Positions 57,606 through 64,000 of a stretch of 64,000 nt of DNA are shown in pieces (the first letter of the stretch is position 1; each line of letters begins with the position of its first letter). Made by a program: the position numbers and the translations under genes. Origin of the DNA: Actinophytocola sp963840275 (GTDB lineage: Bacteria; Actinomycetota; Actinomycetes; Mycobacteriales; Pseudonocardiaceae); NCBI GenBank assembly GCA_963840275.1, contig CAWIYK010000001.1, positions 310,001 through 374,000 on the forward strand. The letters run 5' to 3'. The notes below the pieces were generated by a model. That model did not search any database. It was given only the letters and a program-made list of their open reading frames with translations, and had not been told where the DNA came from.

Positions 57606-60257
57606 ATGGGATGCCTGTTCGAGGTGTTGGGGCCGGTGCGGCTGCGCCGGGGCGACCGGGCCGTGCCCGCCGCCGGGCGGATGCAGTCGGTCCTCCTCGG
57701 CGTCCTCCTGTCCCGCGCCAACTCGGTCGTGCCGGTAGACGTGCTGGTCGACGCGCTGTGGGGCGAACCGGAACCCCGTGCCGTGCAACGGCTCCACCTC
57801 CACGTGTACCGGCTGCGCCGCGTGCTCGACGACCCCGACCGGCTGACCTCCTCCGCCGACGGCTACTGCCTGCGGGTCGCGCCGGACGAGCTGGACGCGA
57901 CCCTGTTCACCACACTCGTCCGAGCCGAGGAGCCCGACTCCGCCGTCCGGACCGCGACGCTCACGCGGGCGCTGGACCTGTGGCGCGGCACGCCGTACGC
58001 GGGGCTGGACGTGCCGGTGCTCGCCGACGAGGCCGCCCGCCTCACCGAGCTGCGCCTGTCCGCGATGGAGGAGCGGTTCGACGCCGAGCTGGCCATGGAC
58101 CGCGCGGCCGCCGTCGTCGCGGGGCTCGCCGACCTGGTCCGCGCGCACCCGCTGCGGGAGCGCGCGCACCTGCTGCACATCACCGCCCTGTACCGGGCCG
58201 GCCGGCGCGCCGACGCGCTCGCCGCCTTCCGCGCGGCACGGCGCGTGTTCGTCACCGAGCTGGGCATCGAGCCCGGCTTCGAGCTGCGGGCGCTGGAGGC
58301 GAGCATCCTCGCCGGCGAGCCGACGGCGGCCACGGCGCCCGGCCCCGCGCAGCTCCCGAGGGACGTGCCGGCGTTCGTCGGCCGCACCGACGTGATGTCC
58401 CGGCTCGACGACATCTGGACGACCCGCGCGGGCCCGGCCGTGGTCGCCGGCACGGCCGGCGTCGGCAAGACCGCGCTCGCCATCCGCTGGGCGCACCGCA
58501 ACCGCGACGCGTTCCCCGACGGGCACCTGTACGTGGACCTGCACGGGTTCGGCCCCGGCCGGCCGGTGGCGCCGGAGGACGTGCTCGCCGGGTTCCTGCG
58601 CGCGCTCGGCGTCGACGGCGCCGCGGTGCCGGCCGACCCGGTCGAACGCGCCGCGCGGTTCCGGTCGCTCGTGCACGACCGGCGGCTGCTCGTCGTGCTC
58701 GACAACGCGCAGTCCGCGGCGCAGGTGCGGCCGCTCCTGGCCGGTGGCCCGTCCTGCTTCATCGTCGTCACCAGCCGCGACTCGCTCGCCGGGCTGGTCG
58801 CCAGGGACGGCGCCGTCCGCGTCGACGTCGAACGGTTGGCGCCGGCCGACGCGCGCCGGCTGGTCCGGGACCTGATCGGGCCGAGGGCCCACGCGGAGCC
58901 GGCCGCCGTGGCCGAGCTGGTCGAGCGGTGCGCGCGGCTGCCGCTGGCGCTGCGGATCGCGGCGGAGGCGATCGGCGCGCGGGCCGGGCTGCGCATCGCC
59001 GACGTGGTCACCGAGCTGGACCTCGACGCGCTGGACGACACCGGCGACTCGACGACCGACATCCGCGCCGTGTTCTCCTGGTCCTACCGCCATCTCGACG
59101 ACGACGCCGCGCGGCTGTTCCGCCTGATGGGCCGGCACCCGTGGGAGGCGCAGCCCGCGGCGCTCGCCGCACTCGCCGGGCTCGACCGCGCGACGACCGA
59201 ACGCGCGCTGACATCGCTCGCGCGGTCACACCTGGTCGAGGAGGCCCGGTGCGGCCGGATCGGCATGCACGACCTGTTGCGGGCGTACGCGGCGGAGCTG
59301 CCGGAGCCCGACACCGACGCGGTGCGGCGGCTGCTCGCCTGGTACGTGCGGGCCGCCGCGGCCGCGCGGCAGGCACTGATCCCGCAGTCGCCGCCCCTGC
59401 CGATGACCGGTGTCGAGCCGTTCGACGTGACGTTCGCCGACAGCGCGGCCGCCCTCGCGTGGTTCGAGACGGAACGGCCGGTGCTCGTCGGGCTCGTCAC
59501 CGCCGCGGCGGAGGACGACCTGGTGTGGCGGCTCGCCGGCGCGCTGCTGACGTTCTTCAACATCGGCAAGCACTGGGACGACTGGGTCGCGTGCGACCGC
59601 GTCGCGGTCGAGTGCGCGCGGCGGGCCGGCGACGCGTTCGGGGAGGCGACCATCCTCAACGGACTCGGCGTCGCCTACGACGACCTCGGTGACCACGACG
59701 GCGCGGTCGGGTGCCACACCCGGGCGGCGACGCTGTTCGCGGCGGTGGGGGAGACCCACCTCGGCGCGTGGAACCTGAACAACCTCGGTGTGGTGTACGA
59801 CAAGCTGGGCCGGTTCGACGACGCCGTGGCCACGCACCGCGCCGCGCTCGAGCTGTTCCGCTCGGTCGGCGACCGGCGCGGCGTCGGCTTCAGCCTCAAC
59901 AACCTCGGCGACGTGCACCGGCAGCGCGGCGAGTACCTGGCCGCGGAGGTGGACCTGATGCGGGCCCTCGAGCTGCAGCGGGCCGACGACGACACCGACG
60001 CGCTGCGCTACACCTACGCGCACCTGGCCGAGCTGCACCGCGCCGCGGGCCGGCCCGCCGCGGCGCGCGCCTGGTACGAGCAGGGTGTCGAGACGGGCAT
60101 CGCGTGCGGCGACCGCTGGCACGCGGCGAGCCTGCTGACCCGCCTCGCCGACCTGGCGGAGTCGCCGGCCGGCCTCCTGCGTGAGGCGCACGCGCTGTTC
60201 GTCGAGGTGGGCGACCTGGAGTCCGCGGCGGAGGTCCAGGGCCAGCTGACGCACTGA
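57606..60257 (+). CDS. BTAD/NB-ARC/TPR transcriptional regulator (SARP, AfsR-like)
   Basis: 883 residues starting MGCLFEVLGPVRLRRGDRAV. Residues 1-95 are an OmpR-like DNA-binding domain, 100-240 the BTAD domain (LRERAHLLHITALYRAGRRADALAAF), 265-560 an NB-ARC ATPase with P-loop AGTAGVGKTALA and LLVVLDNAQSA, and 650-880 TPR repeats (LNNLGVVYDKLGRFDDAVATHRAALELF). AfsR-type proteins activate secondary-metabolite or stress genes. No biosynthetic cluster is adjacent. It is divergent from the Wadjet operon, so regulating it is conceivable. Confidence 0.92.
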   Translation: MGCLFEVLGPVRLRRGDRAVPAAGRMQSVLLGVLLSRANSVVPVDVLVDALWGEPEPRAVQRLHLHVYRLRRVLDDPDRLTSSADGYCLRVAPDELDATLFTTLVRAEEPDSAVRTATLTRALDLWRGTPYAGLDVPVLADEAARLTELRLSAMEERFDAELAMDRAAAVVAGLADLVRAHPLRERAHLLHITALYRAGRRADALAAFRAARRVFVTELGIEPGFELRALEASILAGEPTAATAPGPAQLPRDVPAFVGRTDVMSRLDDIWTTRAGPAVVAGTAGVGKTALAIRWAHRNRDAFPDGHLYVDLHGFGPGRPVAPEDVLAGFLRALGVDGAAVPADPVERAARFRSLVHDRRLLVVLDNAQSAAQVRPLLAGGPSCFIVVTSRDSLAGLVARDGAVRVDVERLAPADARRLVRDLIGPRAHAEPAAVAELVERCARLPLALRIAAEAIGARAGLRIADVVTELDLDALDDTGDSTTDIRAVFSWSYRHLDDDAARLFRLMGRHPWEAQPAALAALAGLDRATTERALTSLARSHLVEEARCGRIGMHDLLRAYAAELPEPDTDAVRRLLAWYVRAAAAARQALIPQSPPLPMTGVEPFDVTFADSAAALAWFETERPVLVGLVTAAAEDDLVWRLAGALLTFFNIGKHWDDWVACDRVAVECARRAGDAFGEATILNGLGVAYDDLGDHDGAVGCHTRAATLFAAVGETHLGAWNLNNLGVVYDKLGRFDDAVATHRAALELFRSVGDRRGVGFSLNNLGDVHRQRGEYLAAEVDLMRALELQRADDDTDALRYTYAHLAELHRAAGRPAAARAWYEQGVETGIACGDRWHAASLLTRLADLAESPAGLLREAHALFVEVGDLESAAEVQGQLTH

Positions 60258-60338
60258 CTCCCGTGCCGTGGTGATGTCGAAATCCGCGCGCCTGCTTCTA
60301 CCTCTCGGGTGACAGCCCATTTCGGCAGAGGAGAAACG

Positions 60339-60695
60339 ATGAACTGGCTCGCGATCGCGGTGTCCGTGGTGACGGTGTTCGTGCTGAGCTCGGTGTACTA
60401 CTCGGTGGTCGGTCATCAGGCCGGCGACGGGAGACCCGCGCCGTGGCAGGTCGTCGTCGAGCTGGGGCGCGGCGCGGTCGTCGCGATCGTGCTCGCCGGG
60501 CTCGTCGACCGGCTCGGTCTCGGCTTCGGCGGCGCGCTGGTGCTGGCGCTCATGCTGTTCGCCGGGTTCCCGTTCGTGCTGCTGTCCGGCTCGGTCATGT
60601 GGGACAAGGTGTCCTGGCGCGTCGCGGCGACCCATGCCGGCGACTGGTTCGTGAAGCTGCTGGTGATCGGCGCGATCGTCGGCGCGTGGCGGTGA
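60339..60695 (+). CDS. DUF1761 membrane protein
   Basis: 118 residues with four predicted membrane segments (WLAIAVSVVTVFVLSSVYYS first, ending WFVKLLVIGAIVGAW). SSVYYSVVG and the spacing of the segments match DUF1761. GAGGAGAAACG precedes the ATG. Function unknown. Confidence 0.85.
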   Translation: MNWLAIAVSVVTVFVLSSVYYSVVGHQAGDGRPAPWQVVVELGRGAVVAIVLAGLVDRLGLGFGGALVLALMLFAGFPFVLLSGSVMWDKVSWRVAATHAGDWFVKLLVIGAIVGAWR

Positions 60696-60711
60696 GCGGA
60701 GGCCGGGCGGC

Positions 60712-61047
60712 CTAGAAGGTGACGCCGCCCTCGATGTCGCGCGCCTGCACGACCTTGCCGGTCACGTTGCCGCCGATCTGGTTGACGACACCGCCACGCT
60801 CGGCGTGCACCTGCTGCCAGGTGTTGCGCAGCTCGGCCCCGAACCCGGGGTCCTCGGCCTCGGCGTCGGCGAGGTGCGTGCTCAACGCGGCCACCTCGGG
60901 GGAGTCCGGCGCCGCGCCCGTCGCGGCCTCGAGCGCCTTGGCCGCCTCGTCGCGCCCGGCGAACTTCCGCTTCACCAGCTCGTAGAGGGAGGTGGCCGAC
61001 TTGGCGGCGAGTGCGGCGGCGATGGACACCAGGATCGGCTCTGGCAC
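60712..61047 (-). CDS. Small protein with C-terminal RHIM-like (amyloid-type) motif
   Basis: 111 residues. The N-terminal 85 are helical (LVSIAAALAAKSATSLYELV, then RDEAAKALEAATG and a further amphipathic helix). The last 25 read VVNQIGGNVTGKVVQARDIEGG, shortened here to its key parts N-x3-G-x3-G-x-VVQARD. Such tails resemble RHIM and the bacterial amyloid signalling sequences found near NLR-type genes in actinobacteria, where a helical effector domain precedes the motif. An NB-ARC protein is encoded 450 bp away but lacks the motif. The role is inferred, not shown. Confidence 0.6.
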   Translation of the reverse strand: MPEPILVSIAAALAAKSATSLYELVKRKFAGRDEAAKALEAATGAAPDSPEVAALSTHLADAEAEDPGFGAELRNTWQQVHAERGGVVNQIGGNVTGKVVQARDIEGGVTF

Positions 61048-61094
61048 GGTGCCGTCCTTTCCTCGAAAGCGGCGGGTGCGTCCTCAGCACGGTA

Positions 61095-61127
61095 GCGCGT
61101 TCGGGACGCCGAGCGTCCCGAACGCGC
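61095..61127 (-). terminator. Terminator of the ohr operon
   Basis: GCGCGTTCGGGACG pairs perfectly with CGTCCCGAACGCGC over 14 bp around a 5-base loop, starting 13 bp after the oxidoreductase stop on the minus strand. Confidence 0.85.
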
Positions 61128-61139
61128 CCTTCGCGACGC

Positions 61140-62140
<1,001 letters not shown>

Positions 62141-62141
<1 letters not shown>

Positions 62142-62581
62142 CAGGCGACCCGCAGCGCGACGTCGATGTTGCCCCGGGTGGCGTTGGAGTACGGGCACAC
62201 CTGGTGCGCCGCGTCGACCAGCTTCTCGCCGTCCGCTCGCTCGACACCCGGCAGCGTGACGACCAGCTCGGCGGACAGGCCGAACCCCTCGCCCTGCTTG
62301 CCGATGCTGACCTCGGCGGTCACCGTGGCGTCGGTCAACCGCACCTTCTCCTTGCGTGCCACCAACTGCAGCGCGCTGTGGAAACAGGCCGCGTAGCCGG
62401 CGGCGAACAGCTGCTCGGGGTTGGTGCCGGCCCCGCCGGGACCGCCGAGCCCCGCCGGGACCGCGAGGGTCTGGTCCAGCACGCCGTCCGAGGACTTGAC
62501 GTGCCCGGCCCGGCCAGCTCCGCTGGAGGTGGCCTTCGCCGTGTAGAGCGCGTTCACGATGATCCCCTTCTGTTCAGTCAT
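62141..62581 (-). CDS. ohr: Organic hydroperoxide reductase Ohr
   Basis: 146 residues. The two catalytic Cys are Cys66 (AACFHS) and Cys129 (QVCPYS), the OsmC/Ohr pair that reduces fatty-acid hydroperoxides with lipoylated partners. NPEQLFAAGYAACFHSAL is the core helix. The ATG overlaps the ohrR stop by 8 bp. Confidence 0.95.
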
Positions 62582-63026
62582 CCGGTGTGAGTCGACGTGT
62601 TCTGACCTGTTCGGTCAGTCGCACGAGGTTCTGCCGCAGCGCGTCGAGCTCGGCGAGCTCCATGCCGGTCGCGCCGGCCATCTTGGTCGGCACGCCGCTG
62701 GCGCGGGTGCGGAGCGCGGCGCCCGTCTCCGTCAGGTGCACGACGACGGAGCGCTCGTCGGCCGCCGACCGCTCGCGCCGCACGTAGCCGACGGCCTCGA
62801 GTCGTTTGAGCAGCGGCGAGAGCGTGCCGGAGTCCAGGTCGAGCTCCTCGCCGAGGTGCTTGACGGTGGACGGGCCGCACTCCCACAGCACGAGCATCAC
62901 GAGGTACTGCGGATAGGTCAGGCCGAGCGCGTCGAGCACCGGCCGGTACAGCTGCGTGACCGCGCGGGAGGCCGCGTACAGCGCGAAGCAGACCTGCTTG
63001 TCGAGCTCCAGGTCGCTGTCGGTCAT
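62574..63026 (-). CDS. ohrR: MarR-type peroxide sensor OhrR
   Basis: 150 residues starting MTDSDLELDKQVCFALYAASRA. Cys13 is the reactive Cys of OhrR; LTYPQYLVMLVLWE is the family dimer/ligand helix, and LDLDSGTLSPLLKRLEAVGYV the recognition part. Oxidised OhrR leaves DNA and releases the operon. I used the ATG after the operator; an upstream ATG would put the start inside the operator. Confidence 0.94.
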   Translation of the reverse strand: MTDSDLELDKQVCFALYAASRAVTQLYRPVLDALGLTYPQYLVMLVLWECGPSTVKHLGEELDLDSGTLSPLLKRLEAVGYVRRERSAADERSVVVHLTETGAALRTRASGVPTKMAGATGMELAELDALRQNLVRLTEQVRTRRLTPDD

Positions 63027-63049
63027 GACGGCTACGTTACGCCCAACTG

Positions 63050-63063
63050 AGTTGTGCACAACT
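63050..63063. promoter_or_regulatory. OhrR operator
   Basis: AGTTGTGCACAACT is a perfect 14-bp palindrome 24 bp before the ohrR ATG and 62 bp before the divergent MMPL gene. It fits an autoregulated OhrR site. Confidence 0.7.
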
Positions 63064-63125
63064 TAATGTGCCGCGACTCACCACGATGTTGAGCGGACCG
63101 GCGGGCCGGCACATACCCTGTCCGC

Positions 63126-64000
63126 ATGAGTCGGATGCGATGGTTGTTGCCGGCTCTCCTCGTGGTCGTGTGGCTGGGGATCGGCGCGGTCGGCGGACCG
63201 TTCATGGGCAAGCTGGCCGACGTCGCGGAGAACGACAACGCGGCGTTCCTGCCGGAGTCGGCGGAGGCCACCGAGGTCGAGCACCTGCAGCGCGGGTTCT
63301 CCGAACGGCAGATCCTGCCCGCCGTGGTGGTGGCGGAACGGAAGTCCGGCGTCACGAAGGACGATCTCGCGTTCCTGGCCGAACGGGGCGCCGCGGTCGC
63401 GGAGCTCGACGGGATCGCCGGGCGGTCCTCGCCGCCGGAGCCGTCGAAGGACGGGGCGGCGGCGCAGTTCGTGGTCCCGATCGCGGTCGGCGGCGGTGAG
63501 CCCGGCGAGGTGGTCGAGGAGGTCCGCGCGGAGCTGGCGAAGGACGCGCCGGACGGGCTCGCGGTGTACGTGACCGGGCCGGCGGGCCAGATCGCCGACC
63601 TGAGCGTGGCGTTCGGTGGCATCGACGGGCTGCTGCTCCTGGTCGCCGGCGCGGTCGTCGCGCTGATCCTCGTCGTCGTGTACCGCAGTCCGGTGCTCCC
63701 GCTGCTCGTGCTGGTGTCCGCCGTGTTGGCGCTGGGCACGGCGGCGTTCGTCGTGTACCAGCTGGCCGACAACGACGTGCTGACGCTGAACGGGCAGAGT
63801 CAGGGGATCCTGTTCATCCTCGTGTTCGGCGCGGCGACGGACTACGCGTTGCTGACCGTGTCGCGGTTCCGCGAGGAGCTGCGGGACACCGAGGACCGGT
63901 TCGTCGCGATCCGCACCGCGTGGCGTGCCACGCTCGCGCCGGTCGCCGCGTCCGCCGGCACGGTCGTGCTCGGCCTGCTGTGCCTGCTGTTCTCCGACCT
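63126..64000 (+). CDS. MMPL-family (RND) transporter, N-terminal part
   Basis: About 291 codons are visible and the gene runs off the right edge. The first membrane segment is WLLPALLVVVWLGIGAVG. A large outer loop follows (residues 25-160, NDNAAFLPESAEATEV), then three or more segments (LLLLVAGAVVALILVVVYRSPVLPLLVLV in pieces) and the RND motif FGAATDYALLTVSRFREEL, in which Asp supports proton relay. MMPL proteins export lipids or drugs. It is divergent from ohrR, sharing its operator region. Confidence 0.92.
   Translation, partial: MSRMRWLLPALLVVVWLGIGAVGGPFMGKLADVAENDNAAFLPESAEATEVEHLQRGFSERQILPAVVVAERKSGVTKDDLAFLAERGAAVAELDGIAGRSSPPEPSKDGAAAQFVVPIAVGGGEPGEVVEEVRAELAKDAPDGLAVYVTGPAGQIADLSVAFGGIDGLLLLVAGAVVALILVVVYRSPVLPLLVLVSAVLALGTAAFVVYQLADNDVLTLNGQSQGILFILVFGAATDYALLTVSRFREELRDTEDRFVAIRTAWRATLAPVAASAGTVVLGLLCLLFSD

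Overview
The window is very GC-rich, with G or C in most third codon positions, frequent GTG and TTG starts, and four-base start/stop overlaps. Its gene families (PucR, SARP/AfsR-like NB-ARC-TPR regulators, DUF222-HNH, DUF3072, DUF1761, MEDS/STAS/HATPase signalling proteins, type II Wadjet) point to an actinomycete, most likely of the Pseudonocardiaceae. The lineage is an inference from content and style; there is no rRNA or tRNA in the window to settle it.

Layout, left half. 0-9.5 kb: the start of an exported molybdenum hydroxylase, a PucR regulator, an NAD-dependent reductase, an L,D-transpeptidase, an ATP-grasp enzyme, an SMP-30 protein beside an Lrp regulator, and a NarL-type two-component pair. 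9.5-14.7 kb: a six-gene minus-strand operon of CheB-type, CheR-PAS, STAS, MEDS and HATPase signalling proteins without any chemotaxis machinery. 15-19 kb: a MarR/MFS efflux pair and a TetR gene whose divergent target is broken. 19-24.1 kb: nrdA-nrdB with an amidohydrolase, headed by tandem NrdR boxes, a cobalamin riboswitch and a hairpin over the ribosome-binding site. 24.1-26 kb: a gene-poor stretch with imperfect repeats, then a DUF222-HNH gene. 27-33 kb: a large exported GH116-like glycosidase and a CobW-type GTPase sharing a LacI-like operator, then phoU.

Layout, right half. 33-50 kb is a patchwork with signs of decay: an exonuclease/endonuclease/phosphatase gene with three frameshifts, an ECF sigma factor and its partner reduced to remnants, and a LytR-CpsA-Psr fragment abutting a sensor kinase that has lost its normal start. 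Intact genes here encode NAD(P)-binding proteins, a secreted beta-helix protein, a CBM48 protein, an ArsR regulator, a methyltransferase, a secreted M19-like hydrolase, MFS and EamA transporters, a CYTH-CHAD protein and a Cys-rich MarR protein. 50.6-57.5 kb holds jetA-jetB-jetC of a type II Wadjet plasmid-defence condensin; the nuclease gene jetD is not next to it. Divergent from this is a BTAD/NB-ARC/TPR regulator, followed by a small protein ending in an RHIM-like, amyloid-type motif. The window closes with an ohrR-ohr-oxidoreductase operon and the start of an MMPL transporter.

The clearest regulation visible is: NrdR plus B12 control of deoxyribonucleotide synthesis; OhrR control of peroxide resistance; a LacI-type palindrome twice around the glycosidase/CobW pair; two TetR boxes before a dead gene; and two near-identical PafBC-type (DNA-damage) promoter motifs 25 kb apart, each followed by the same GC-rich tail.
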